The translations under genes and the position numbers were made by a program. From Bacteroidales bacterium (lineage in GTDB: Bacteria > Bacteroidota > Bacteroidia > Bacteroidales > UBA932), in assembly GCA_015060395.1 (NCBI GenBank), contig SUYP01000004.1:62001-126000 (forward strand): a stretch of DNA of 64,000 nucleotides. The letters run 5' to 3'. The notes beneath the pieces are model-generated. The model was not told the DNA's origin and ran no database searches. It worked only from the letters and a program-made list of their open reading frames with translations. Below, in pieces: positions 8,470 through 17,363 of this stretch (the first letter of the stretch is position 1; each line of letters starts with the position of its first letter).

Positions 8470-11235
8470 ATGGACTATAATTTTAAGGAAATCGAAAGCA
8501 AATGGCAGGCATTCTGGGCTGCCAATCACACATTCAAGGCAGAGATCGACAGTTCAAAGCCTAAATATTATGTCCTTGATATGTTCCCATACCCATCAGG
8601 CGCGGGACTTCACGTAGGACATCCGCTCGGATACATCGCGAGCGATATCTACAGCCGTTACAAGAGGCTTTGCGGATTCAATGTGCTTCATCCTATGGGA
8701 TATGATGCATTCGGACTTCCTGCAGAGCAGTATGCCATCCAGACAGGACAGCATCCGGCTGTGACGACAGAAAAGAACATAGCCCGCTACCGCGAGCAGA
8801 TGGACAGGATCGGTTTTTCATACGACTGGGACCGTGAGATCCGCACCTGTGATCCGGGTTATTACAAATGGACCCAGTGGGCATTCCTTCAGATGTTCGG
8901 AAGCTGGTATGACAATGCACAGCAGAAGGCACGCCCTGTTGCAGAGCTTGAGGCAGCGTTTGCCGAGGGAGGAAGTGCAGCTGTAGATGCAGCCTGTGGC
9001 GAGGTCGCAGCATTCACGGCTGAAGAATGGAATGCATTTGATGAGAAGCAGAAGGCAGATGTCCTGATGCAGTATCGTATCGCATATCAGGGTGAGACTG
9101 CAGTGAACTGGTGTCCGGCTCTCGGAACCGTACTTGCCAATGATGAGGTGAAGGAGGGATATTCGGTGCGTGGCGGTCATCCGGTGGAGCAGAAGAAGAT
9201 GACTCAGTGGCAGCTTCGCGTGTCTGCATACGCAGGCCGTCTTCTCGAGGATCTTGAGGACCTGGACTGGACTGATTCACTGAAGGATATGCAGCGCAAC
9301 TGGATAGGAAAGAGCCAGGGTGCGGAGATGAACTTCAAGGTATCCAACGGTACCGAGGAATACGATATGACCATTTTCACCACACGCGCAGATACTGTCT
9401 TCGGAGTTACGTTTATGGTTCTTGCTCCTGAGAGTGAGTGGGTGGAGAAGCTGACTACGGCTGAGCAGAAGGAGGCTGTGGAAGAGTATCTTGCAATGGC
9501 CAAGAAGAAGACCGAGCGCGAGAGGATGATGGAAGCGAGAAAGGTGACAGGAGTCTTCTCCGGCTCATACGCAGTCAATCCTCTGACAGGAGACAAGGTT
9601 CCGGTGTGGATCGGTGAGTATGTTCTTGCCGGTTATGGTACAGGTGCCATTATGGCGGTCCCAGCTCACGACAGTCGTGACTATGCATTTGCAAAGACTT
9701 TCAATCTTCCGATAATTCCGCTTATCGAGGGTTGTGATGTCAGTGAGTCGAGCTTTGATGCCAAGGAGGGAGTTATGTGCAACTCAGGTTTCCTCAACGG
9801 AATGACTGTAAAGGAGGCGATTCCGGCTGCTATCGATTATGTGGAAAAGCACGGAATCGGTCACAGGAAGGTCAATTATCGTCTTCGTGACGCCATCTTC
9901 TCTCGTCAGAGATATTGGGGTGAGCCGTTCCCGATGTATTTCAAGGATGGCATCGCTACTCCTATGACTCTTGAGGATCTCCCTCTCCAGCTTCCTGAAG
10001 TTGATAAATATCTTCCTACCGAATCAGGCGAGCCGCCTCTCGGAAGAGCAGCTGACTGGACATACGGAGGATATCCTATAGAGCTCAGCACAATGCCGGG
10101 ATTCGCAGGCAGCAGCGCGTATTATCTCCGCTATATGGATCCGCACAATGACGAGGCGCTCGTAAGCCGCGAGGCAGATGAGTACTGGAGGAATGTCGAT
10201 CTGTATATCGGTGGTACAGAGCACGCTACAGGCCATCTGATCTATTCTCGTTTCTGGAACAAGTTCCTCTTCGACCTCGGATATGTATGCGAGAAGGAAC
10301 CGTTCAAGAAACTCATCAACCAGGGTATGATCCAGGGCCGTTCGAACTTCGTATATCGTATCATCAACACCAATACATTCGTATCGCTCGGTCTCAAGGA
10401 CCAGTATGAGACCACAGAGATCCACGTGGACGTCAATATCGTTCATAATGACCGTCTCGATATCGAAGCATTCAAGGCCTGGATGCCGGACTTTGCTACA
10501 GCCGAATTCATCCTTGAAGATGGAGAATACATCTGCGGCTGGGCTGTGGAGAAGATGTCAAAGTCTATGTTCAATGTCGTGAATCCGGATATGATATGCG
10601 ATACATACGGAGCTGATACACTTAGGCTTTATGAAATGTTCCTTGGCCCTCTTGAGCAGTCGAAGCCTTGGGATACAAAGGGTATAGACGGAGTCAACCG
10701 CTTCATAAGGAAGGTATGGAGATTGTTCTATGACCGTGACGGCTTCATCGTGACAGACGAAAAGGCTTCTGCAGATGAACTCAAGGCACTTCACAAACTT
10801 ATCGGAAAGGTGCGTTCGGACATCGAGGAGTTCTCTTTCAATACGGCAGTGAGTGCGTTTATGATCGCAGTCAATGAACTTACAGACCTCAAGTGCAATA
10901 AGCGTGAGATCCTCGAACCGCTCATCATTCTCCTTTCACCGTTCACTCCGCACATCGCCGAGGAGCTCTGGGAGGCATTGGGCCACAAGGAAAGCATCAC
11001 ATACGCGGCATATCCTGAGTACATAGAGGCTTACACGATCGAGAACAACTGTACATACGCCGTGTCGTTCAACGGAAAGACACGCTTCACTGTAGAGCTT
11101 CCGATCGATATGCCTCGTGAAGAGGTTGATGCGTATGTGCGCGGACTGGATCAGACAGCTAAATATGTTGCCGGTGGCAATATCGTGAAGGTCATTGTCG
11201 TTCCTGGCAAGATCGTGAATATAGTTGTAAAATAA
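8470..11235 (+). CDS. leuS: leucyl-tRNA synthetase
   Basis: The 921-residue class I synthetase charges tRNA-Leu with leucine in the cytoplasm. The HIGH motif appears as HVGH at residues 48-51 and the KMSKS loop at 695-699. The CP1 editing domain is present between them, including the TTRADTVFG threonine-rich stretch that hydrolyses mischarged tRNA. Length and the long insertion with VSLGLKDQ before KMSKS are typical for Bacteroidales LeuRS. It has its own promoter and is followed 14 nt later by the first yitT gene. Confidence 0.98.
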   Translation: MDYNFKEIESKWQAFWAANHTFKAEIDSSKPKYYVLDMFPYPSGAGLHVGHPLGYIASDIYSRYKRLCGFNVLHPMGYDAFGLPAEQYAIQTGQHPAVTTEKNIARYREQMDRIGFSYDWDREIRTCDPGYYKWTQWAFLQMFGSWYDNAQQKARPVAELEAAFAEGGSAAVDAACGEVAAFTAEEWNAFDEKQKADVLMQYRIAYQGETAVNWCPALGTVLANDEVKEGYSVRGGHPVEQKKMTQWQLRVSAYAGRLLEDLEDLDWTDSLKDMQRNWIGKSQGAEMNFKVSNGTEEYDMTIFTTRADTVFGVTFMVLAPESEWVEKLTTAEQKEAVEEYLAMAKKKTERERMMEARKVTGVFSGSYAVNPLTGDKVPVWIGEYVLAGYGTGAIMAVPAHDSRDYAFAKTFNLPIIPLIEGCDVSESSFDAKEGVMCNSGFLNGMTVKEAIPAAIDYVEKHGIGHRKVNYRLRDAIFSRQRYWGEPFPMYFKDGIATPMTLEDLPLQLPEVDKYLPTESGEPPLGRAADWTYGGYPIELSTMPGFAGSSAYYLRYMDPHNDEALVSREADEYWRNVDLYIGGTEHATGHLIYSRFWNKFLFDLGYVCEKEPFKKLINQGMIQGRSNFVYRIINTNTFVSLGLKDQYETTEIHVDVNIVHNDRLDIEAFKAWMPDFATAEFILEDGEYICGWAVEKMSKSMFNVVNPDMICDTYGADTLRLYEMFLGPLEQSKPWDTKGIDGVNRFIRKVWRLFYDRDGFIVTDEKASADELKALHKLIGKVRSDIEEFSFNTAVSAFMIAVNELTDLKCNKREILEPLIILLSPFTPHIAEELWEALGHKESITYAAYPEYIEAYTIENNCTYAVSFNGKTRFTVELPIDMPREEVDAYVRGLDQTAKYVAGGNIVKVIVVPGKIVNIVVK

Positions 11236-11249
11236 AGATTCGCTAACCT

Positions 11250-12158
11250 ATGAAATCCAACAAGATATTGGCCACTCTATGGGATTATTTCCTGATGACG
11301 GTCGGTTCTGTCATATTCTGTATGGCCTGGACCTCCTTCGTCATTCCAAACGGACTGGCAAGTGGAGGACTTACAGGTCTGTGTACCATCATCCAATACG
11401 GAACCGGTATTCCGGTGGGCCTTACCTACCCTGTATTGAATGTGGCTCTTCTGATACTCGGCTTCCTGTCACTCGGCAAGGGATTCGGTATCAAGACAAT
11501 ATATGTGATCGGACTTACATCGCTTCTGTTTGAAGTCCTGCCGATGTTTCCTCAGCTTCACGTTATGATGGAGGAAAAACTGCTGGTGGCATTGGTCGGA
11601 GCTGCAATGGAATCGGTCGGTCTGGGATTGGTGCTGCTCCGTGGAGGAAGTTCAGGAGGAACGGACATCATCGCTATGATGATAAACAAATACTGGCCTG
11701 TTTCTCCGGGACGCGTCTATCTCATCACCGACCTTGTGATAATATCTTGTCTTCTTTTTGTGCCGGGCAAGGGCCTCGTAGATATGATTTATGCCTATGT
11801 GATGATGCTGGGATTCTCTTTCGGAGTGGACTTCGTGCTTCTTGGAAACAAATCCTCTGTCCAGATTCTTGTCTTCTCGGCTCATTATGAGGAAATCGCC
11901 AACCATATCATCCATCAGGTCCACAGGGGAGTTACAGCTCTTCAGTCAGTCGGCTGGTATTCTCAGAAGGAAAGCAAAGTCCTTCTGATCGTGGCCAGAA
12001 AATATCAGATGAATGAGGTGGTCAACGAGATAAAGTCGATAGACAAGAAAGCCTTCATTTCCGTATCTACGGCTATGAGTGTCTTCGGAGAAGGTTTCGA
12101 GGAAGTGAAGACCGGAATCAAGATCAAGAAAACCAATAAGATAGAGGAGGGCAAATAA
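11250..12158 (+). CDS. YitT-family membrane protein, first copy
   Basis: The 302-residue protein has five or six predicted membrane helices in its first 200 residues (DUF161-like repeats with IPNGLASGGLTG and LRGGSSGGTDI) and a soluble C-terminal DUF2179 domain (about 210-290, with TALQSVGWYSQKE). YitT-family proteins are inner-membrane proteins of unknown transport or sensing role. The start ATG is 14 nt after leuS. Its stop codon overlaps the ATG of the second copy by one base (TAATG), implying coupled translation. Confidence 0.88.
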   Translation: MKSNKILATLWDYFLMTVGSVIFCMAWTSFVIPNGLASGGLTGLCTIIQYGTGIPVGLTYPVLNVALLILGFLSLGKGFGIKTIYVIGLTSLLFEVLPMFPQLHVMMEEKLLVALVGAAMESVGLGLVLLRGGSSGGTDIIAMMINKYWPVSPGRVYLITDLVIISCLLFVPGKGLVDMIYAYVMMLGFSFGVDFVLLGNKSSVQILVFSAHYEEIANHIIHQVHRGVTALQSVGWYSQKESKVLLIVARKYQMNEVVNEIKSIDKKAFISVSTAMSVFGEGFEEVKTGIKIKKTNKIEEGK

Positions 12159-13096
12159 TGGGAAATACAATTTTGAAGTCTTCTTTGGGCACTCTCGTCA
12201 AAGAATATGCTCTGGTCACCCTCGGAGTGGTATCATACGCATTGGGATGGTCGATATTCCTCCTTCCGAATAACCTTATCGGTGGAGGTGTATCCGGATT
12301 CGCGTCGATTCTGTTCTATGCCACTGGACTTCCTATGGGAGTGACCTATTTCATTCTCAATGTCCTTCTGCTTGTCATAGGCACAAAGATCCTCGGAACT
12401 GGTTTCGGAGGCAAGACCATATATGCGATCGTAATGACCTCCGTTATGCTCAGCATTATGCCGAAGATCATTCCGGCTGATTTCATCCACGAATTCGCTC
12501 TTTCCAACGGAAAGCTGATATGTACGTTCCTGGGAGGAATTATTGCAGGTTTCGGTATCGGACTTTCGATATCACAGGGTGGAAGTACAGGAGGAACAGA
12601 CATTGTGGCGCTGGTATGGTGCAGATTCTATCCTGCATCCCCTGGCCGCGTCATCCTGATCATTGATGTTGCAATCATATTGTCCTCTCTTCTCTTCCCT
12701 TCTTATACCGAGGCTGGAGATCTTCTTCCTTTCACCGATAAGCTAGCAGTTGTCGTATATGGTCTTATCCAGGTGACGGTGAGCGGATATGCGATCGACC
12801 TTTACCTTTCCGGTTCGAAACAGTCTGTCCAGGCATTCATATTTACCAAGAAGGTGAATGAAATGGCTGATGCCATTGCCTTTGATATGAAGAGAGGTGT
12901 CACCGTTCTTCCGGCCAAGGGATGGTATTCAAAAGAGGACAAGCAGGTGCTGATGGTAGTGACTAGAAAGACTGACCTTAATCTTCTTTTGAGGTATGTG
13001 AAGTCGATTGATCCTGATGCCTTTCTCTCTGTTTCGTCGGTAATGGGCGTTTATGGTCAGGGATTCGATACGATAAAGGTCAGAACGAAGAAATAA
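12158..13096 (+). CDS. YitT-family membrane protein, second copy
   Basis: The 312-residue protein is a paralogue of the gene before it, with the same arrangement: N-terminal membrane helices carrying LPNNLIGGGVSGF and SQGGSTGGTDI, then a DUF2179 domain with VLPAKGWYSKEDK. The two copies keep corresponding glycine-rich motifs but differ along most of their length, so this is an old duplication. The one-base overlap and matching fold suggest that they work as a pair, perhaps as a heteromer; that is inference. A terminator hairpin follows. Confidence 0.88.
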   Translation: MGNTILKSSLGTLVKEYALVTLGVVSYALGWSIFLLPNNLIGGGVSGFASILFYATGLPMGVTYFILNVLLLVIGTKILGTGFGGKTIYAIVMTSVMLSIMPKIIPADFIHEFALSNGKLICTFLGGIIAGFGIGLSISQGGSTGGTDIVALVWCRFYPASPGRVILIIDVAIILSSLLFPSYTEAGDLLPFTDKLAVVVYGLIQVTVSGYAIDLYLSGSKQSVQAFIFTKKVNEMADAIAFDMKRGVTVLPAKGWYSKEDKQVLMVVTRKTDLNLLLRYVKSIDPDAFLSVSSVMGVYGQGFDTIKVRTKK

Positions 13097-13144
13097 AAGA
13101 CATAAAAAAAGTTAAAAACACATAAAAAAAAGAAAAAGGTGACG

Positions 13145-13192
13145 AATGCCGCCGTTCTGGAGTGCTCCGGAATGGCGGCATTGCTTATTTTT
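13145..13192 (+). terminator. hairpin terminator after yitT pair
   Basis: AATGCCGCC at 13145-13153 pairs with GGCGGCATT at 13174-13182, with further pairing inside (GGAG/CTCC). A short T-run follows a few bases later. The stretch before it, 13097-13140, is very A-rich. Confidence 0.7.
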
Positions 13193-13193
13193 G
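13186..13193 (+). promoter_or_regulatory. -7 element for membrane AraC gene
   Basis: TATTTTTG fits the consensus and lies 28 nt before the chosen ATG. It overlaps the T-run of the preceding terminator, so termination and initiation signals share bases. Confidence 0.5.
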
Positions 13194-13221
13194 CCTTTTG
13201 CAACTGCTTCTCGAAAAAGAT

Positions 13222-14319
13222 ATGATTATGAGGATTTATATAGTGTCGGTGATGGTTGTCGCCTTGCTTGCAGCAATGTTCTATCACCTCTTCAAGATCG
13301 CGGCAAAGCCGGATGAGGACAAGGACAGATCGGCTCCTCTGCTTCTTGCTTCAGCTGCGATCGCATTATGCGCTGATGCCCTCACAGGCAGCAAGCCGGT
13401 TCTGCTGCTGATGGTGGATCTGATTCCTTCCTTGACCGGAATGCTGCTTCTGACTTCTTCTCTTTGGGAAGTGAGGAAGCCTGTCGTAACGGTCTGTGCG
13501 TCTTTGCCACTTATCCTGTCTTCTTTGTATATTGTGCTTGCGGCAAGAGGTGATGTGTCAACATACGGCTCATACATAACGGCAGTGCTGCCTGCGGCCG
13601 TTATGCCTTCTGCCCTGATGCTGGTAATAGGAATATGCAGGCGTCTGCGCAGTGTGAAGGCAATCGTCAGGGCAGGAACGGTATGGACGTATCTCTGTCT
13701 TGCTGTGGATGCGCTGTATGTAATTTTCCTGCTGCTTCTGACTATGGGATTCCAGCTGGTCTCTCATTTGTCTTCTGATCCTTACTGCCGGACTTTGTAC
13801 ATTTTCCCGTTGCTGACGGGTCTGATGCTCACGGCCTTGGGGCTTAGGAAGGCAGATGATGTCGTTTTCGTCTTGTGGCGGCGGCAGGAAAGAAGGATTG
13901 TCGAATCGATGAAGGTCACAAAGGTGGAGACGGCAGTCGATCCTGTGGGGATTGATGATGTCTATCAGGAGATATATGAGAGGGTCGTGGCATATTTCGA
14001 ACAGGAAAAGCCCTTTCTGGATAATGCATTGACCATCAATGATCTTGTGAGGGCGCTTTACTCCAACAAACTTTACATATCAAGAGCCATCAGCCAGTTT
14101 ACGGGCAGAAATTTCTGTCAGTTCGTGAATTATCACCGTGTGGTCTATTCGATGGAACTTTTCCGGAACAACCCTGAGATGAAGATACACGAGCTGGCTT
14201 CCGGATGCGGGTTCAATTCCGATGTGTCATATAATATGGCTTTCCGGCTCTTTATGGGCGAGACTCCTGGAGAATGGTGCCGGAAAGAGAGAAACAGGAA
14301 GTTCAGGGTCAAAAAATAA
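13222..14319 (+). CDS. membrane-embedded AraC-family regulator
   Basis: The 365-residue protein combines about seven hydrophobic segments in the first 210 residues with a C-terminal AraC-type double helix-turn-helix (about 260-358). The latter includes LTINDLVRALYSNKLYISRAI and the second helix region with FNSDVSYNMAFRLFMGETP. DNA binding from a multi-span membrane protein is unusual and implies that a signal sensed in or across the membrane acts directly on a promoter. ATG 13222 is chosen because it follows the -7 element by a normal distance; ATG 13228 is also possible. No sensor domain is recognised and the target is unknown. ettA starts 56 nt downstream with its own promoter. Confidence 0.85.
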   Translation: MIMRIYIVSVMVVALLAAMFYHLFKIAAKPDEDKDRSAPLLLASAAIALCADALTGSKPVLLLMVDLIPSLTGMLLLTSSLWEVRKPVVTVCASLPLILSSLYIVLAARGDVSTYGSYITAVLPAAVMPSALMLVIGICRRLRSVKAIVRAGTVWTYLCLAVDALYVIFLLLLTMGFQLVSHLSSDPYCRTLYIFPLLTGLMLTALGLRKADDVVFVLWRRQERRIVESMKVTKVETAVDPVGIDDVYQEIYERVVAYFEQEKPFLDNALTINDLVRALYSNKLYISRAISQFTGRNFCQFVNYHRVVYSMELFRNNPEMKIHELASGCGFNSDVSYNMAFRLFMGETPGEWCRKERNRKFRVKK

Positions 14320-14320
14320 G

Positions 14321-14351
14321 TTGTGGAATCGCCCGCGGAAGATTATATTTG
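14321..14351 (+). promoter_or_regulatory. ettA promoter
   Basis: TTG at 14321-14323, a 20-nt spacer and TATATTTG at 14344-14351 match the Bacteroidota consensus. The ATG lies 24 nt after the -7 box. Confidence 0.7.
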
Positions 14352-14375
14352 CAAAAAATTAAACTAGAGTCATTT

Positions 14376-16055
14376 ATGGCAGACGAGAAGATTATATTTT
14401 CGATGAACGGGGTGGGTAAGATCCTGCCTCATAACAACAGGGTGATCCTCAAGGATATCTATCTTTCATTCTTCTATGGCGCGAAGATCGGCATAGTTGG
14501 TCTCAACGGATCGGGAAAGTCAACATTGATGAAGATCATAGCCGGTATCGAGAAGGGATATCAGGGCGAGGTCGTATGGGCTCCGGGATATTCTGTCGGA
14601 TATCTTGAACAGGAACCTCAGATGGATCCGGATAAGACAGTGATAGAGGTAGTGCAGGAAGGCGTGCAGGAAGTTATGGACATCCTCAAGGAGTATGAGG
14701 AGGTAAATATGAAGTTCTGCGAGCCTATGTCAGATGATGAAATGGCAGCTCTTATCGAGCGTCAGGGAGAACTGACCGAGAAGATCGAGAACTGTGGCGG
14801 ATGGGAGATCGATTCAAAGCTTGAGAGAGCTATGGATGCTCTTCAGTGTCCTCCTTCCGATGCATTGGTGTCAACATTGAGCGGTGGAGAGCGTCGTCGT
14901 GTGGCACTTTGCCGTCTTCTTCTCCGTCAGCCGGATGTCCTTCTGCTTGACGAGCCTACCAACCACCTCGATACGGAGAGTATCCAGTGGCTCGAGGCTC
15001 ATCTCCAGCAGTATAAGGGAACCGTCATCGCTGTAACCCACGACCGTTACTTCCTTGACAATGTAGCAGGATGGATCCTTGAACTCGACAGGGGAGAGGG
15101 AATTCCTTGGAAGGGTAATTATTCTTCGTGGCTTGATCAGAAGAGTACACGTCTCGCTCAGGAAGAGAAGCAGGAAAGCAAGCGCCGCAAGGCTCTCGAA
15201 CGTGAGCTTGAGTGGGTGAGGATGGCTCCGAAGGCGCGTCACGCAAAGTCCAAGGCCCGTCTGGGAGCATACGAAAAGCTTGCTGCAGATGACGGAAGGG
15301 AGAAGGAAGCAAATCTCGAGATATTCATTCCTAACGGACCAAGGCTTGGAAACAAGGTCATCGAGTTCAAGAATGTTTCCAAGGGATATGGAGACAAACT
15401 CCTTTATGAGAACCTCAATTTCGTGCTTCCGCCGGCAGGTATCGTCGGTGTGATCGGTCCGAACGGTGCAGGTAAGACAACTTTGTTCCGCCTTATTATG
15501 GGACTTGACACTCCGGACACAGGTGAGATCACGATCGGTGAGACAGTAAAGATCGCATACGTTGATCAGCAGCATAAGAGTATCGATCCTGAAAAGACTG
15601 TATATGAGACAATTGCAGAGAATTCGGAGTTCGTGAAGCTTGGCAAGAGAGAGGTGAATGCGAGAGCATACGTGTCTCGTTTCAACTTCTCGGGAGCAGA
15701 TCAGGAGAAACTTTGCGGCATTCTTTCCGGTGGTGAGAGAAACCGTCTCCATCTTGCTCTGACTCTCAAGGACGAGGGTAACGTGCTTCTCCTCGACGAG
15801 CCTACCAACGACGTGGATGTAAATACGATCCGTGCTCTGGAGGAAGGTCTCGAGAATTTCGCAGGCTGTGCAGTGGTCATCTCCCACGACCGTTGGTTCC
15901 TCGACCGTATCGCAACTCATATCCTTGCATTCGAGGGTGACTCTCAGGTATATTTCTTCGAGGGAACATACTCTGAATACGAGGAGAACAAGAAGCGTCG
16001 TCTCGGCAATGAGGAGCCAAAGAGGTTCAAGTACAAGAAGCTGATGGCAGAATAA
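14376..16055 (+). CDS. ettA: energy-dependent translational throttle protein EttA (ABC-F)
   Basis: The 559-residue cytoplasmic ABC-F ATPase has two nucleotide-binding domains and no membrane segments. The first Walker A is GLNGSGKST (42-50) with signature LSGGERRR and PTNHLD. The second has GPNGAGKTT, LSGGERNR and a Walker B region DEPTNDVDV. EttA binds the ribosomal E site and gates entry into elongation according to ATP/ADP ratio. The length matches E. coli EttA (about 555), and the arm and linker pattern fits EttA better than Uup. ATG 14376 begins MADEKI; an upstream in-frame extension would run back into the AraC gene and is rejected. Confidence 0.95.
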   Translation: MADEKIIFSMNGVGKILPHNNRVILKDIYLSFFYGAKIGIVGLNGSGKSTLMKIIAGIEKGYQGEVVWAPGYSVGYLEQEPQMDPDKTVIEVVQEGVQEVMDILKEYEEVNMKFCEPMSDDEMAALIERQGELTEKIENCGGWEIDSKLERAMDALQCPPSDALVSTLSGGERRRVALCRLLLRQPDVLLLDEPTNHLDTESIQWLEAHLQQYKGTVIAVTHDRYFLDNVAGWILELDRGEGIPWKGNYSSWLDQKSTRLAQEEKQESKRRKALERELEWVRMAPKARHAKSKARLGAYEKLAADDGREKEANLEIFIPNGPRLGNKVIEFKNVSKGYGDKLLYENLNFVLPPAGIVGVIGPNGAGKTTLFRLIMGLDTPDTGEITIGETVKIAYVDQQHKSIDPEKTVYETIAENSEFVKLGKREVNARAYVSRFNFSGADQEKLCGILSGGERNRLHLALTLKDEGNVLLLDEPTNDVDVNTIRALEEGLENFAGCAVVISHDRWFLDRIATHILAFEGDSQVYFFEGTYSEYEENKKRRLGNEEPKRFKYKKLMAE

Positions 16056-16077
16056 AATGAAGCTGATTATTCATAGT

Positions 16078-16104
16078 AAAGACCGGTTTTATGCCGGTCT
16101 TTTT
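16078..16104 (+). terminator. terminator after ettA
   Basis: AAAGACCGG pairs with CCGGTCTTT across a 7-nt loop, followed by T residues: a simple Rho-independent terminator. Confidence 0.85.
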
Positions 16105-16132
16105 GTTGATAAAAACAAATCTGCTATTTTTG
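16102..16132 (+). promoter_or_regulatory. promoter of exported hydrolase gene
   Basis: TTTG at 16102-16105, a 19-nt spacer and TATTTTTG at 16125-16132. The -33 element overlaps the T-run of the ettA terminator. The ATG at 16155 is 22 nt beyond the -7 box. Confidence 0.65.
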
Positions 16133-16154
16133 TCATATATAATCTTTGGTAATT

Positions 16155-17300
16155 ATGATTCCCCGTCTCTTTGTCTTGTTCTTTATGTTAATAAGTGCAT
16201 CATTCAGGATATATGCACAGGAAATTTATACCCCTGAGGTGGGGGAGTGTGTCAGGCCGAGGATGAAGACGCTGGCGAAGGAAGGCCGGGAAAGATATGA
16301 ATGCCGTTATGTGGAATTTTCTGTTGAGGAGGAAGAACGTATAAAGGCTTATCTGCTGGTGCCGGATAAGGCTTCCCGGGCGGAGAAATGTCCGGCTGTG
16401 CTGATGCTGCACGACCACGGCGCCCGTTTCGATATCGGCAAGGAGAAGCTTGTGAGACCTATGTCCTCCGTGCTTCCTGACGGACAGGATGACCATATCG
16501 TGAAATCGTCCCGACAATGGATAGACAAGAATTTCGATGGTGTTTTCCTGGCGGATTCTTTGGCCTCTTTGGGATATGTCGTACTCGTAGCCGACGCTCT
16601 GTATTGGGGAGAAAGATCGCCTGAGGATGCTCAGAAGTGGTCTGAGCTCAACTATGGCAATCCTGCCTCCGGAATATATGATGGACTGTCTTCGAAAGAA
16701 TGTAAGGACTTGATCAAGGAACTGAAGACCAAAGTCTATGACGGTCAGAAGCTCTTGTATGATTCATTGTATGATTGTGGGACTATATGGGCTGAGAAGA
16801 TGTTGCGGGACGATGTGGCATCTGTGCAGCTTCTGCGCCGTCTTCCTTTTGTTGACAAAAGAAATATCGGAGCCTTCGGCTTTTCTATGGGAGCGCACAG
16901 ATGCTGGATGCTTGCGGCTTTCTGTGATGAGGTCAAATGCGGTGTGGCGCTTTCTTGGATGACTTCTCTCGACAGGGAGGAACGTATGAAACCCTCCGAT
17001 TACTCTATGGCTGTGATGCCGATGCGTGAACAGCTTGATTTCGGAGATATAGGTCTTTTCCTTGCTCCCAAGCCGATGCTTTTCCTGAACGGCTCGGAGG
17101 ACCATCTTTTCCCAATGCAGAAGGTGGAAACAGCGTTCCGTAAGCTTCAAGGACATTATTCCGATTATAACAAGGCACATAGTGTCCGTACCGAGCCTGC
17201 CTTTGAACCGCTTCAGACTGTCTTTTTCAATGGCGGCCATCATTGCGGCAAGGAAGTTCAGTCCTCTATAATCCTTTTCCTGGATGAAAATCTGAAATGA
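16155..17300 (+). CDS. exported alpha/beta hydrolase (dienelactone hydrolase / acetyl-esterase-like)
   Basis: The 381-residue protein has a signal peptide (to about IYAQ, residue 22) and an alpha/beta-hydrolase fold. The nucleophile elbow is GFSMGAHR with Ser244. An acid residue is likely in NGSEDHLFP, and the catalytic His lies in GGHHCG near the C-terminus. An upstream HDHG motif fits the oxyanion region. The family contains acetyl xylan esterases and peptidase-like hydrolases; substrate is not readable from sequence. The location next to uxaC and the hemicellulose genes makes a carbohydrate ester plausible. ATG 16155 is preferred over TTG 16146 by promoter spacing. Confidence 0.75.
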   Translation: MIPRLFVLFFMLISASFRIYAQEIYTPEVGECVRPRMKTLAKEGRERYECRYVEFSVEEEERIKAYLLVPDKASRAEKCPAVLMLHDHGARFDIGKEKLVRPMSSVLPDGQDDHIVKSSRQWIDKNFDGVFLADSLASLGYVVLVADALYWGERSPEDAQKWSELNYGNPASGIYDGLSSKECKDLIKELKTKVYDGQKLLYDSLYDCGTIWAEKMLRDDVASVQLLRRLPFVDKRNIGAFGFSMGAHRCWMLAAFCDEVKCGVALSWMTSLDREERMKPSDYSMAVMPMREQLDFGDIGLFLAPKPMLFLNGSEDHLFPMQKVETAFRKLQGHYSDYNKAHSVRTEPAFEPLQTVFFNGGHHCGKEVQSSIILFLDENLK

Positions 17301-17326
17301 CACCAGTGTCTGTCGGCTATATAATG

Positions 17327-17355
17327 AACTGAGCCGCGATGTTGCGGCTCAGTTT
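17327..17355. terminator. bidirectional terminator between hydrolase and uxaC
   Basis: AACTGAGCCGC at 17327-17337 pairs perfectly with GCGGCTCAGTT at 17344-17354 across a 6-nt loop. It separates two convergent genes. Confidence 0.85.
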
Positions 17356-17363
17356 TAGATTTC

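Noticed and set aside
14871..15920. Long minus-strand frame opposite ettA
   Set aside because: It is the antisense of a strongly conserved ABC-F gene, with Cys/His-rich composition typical of antisense frames.
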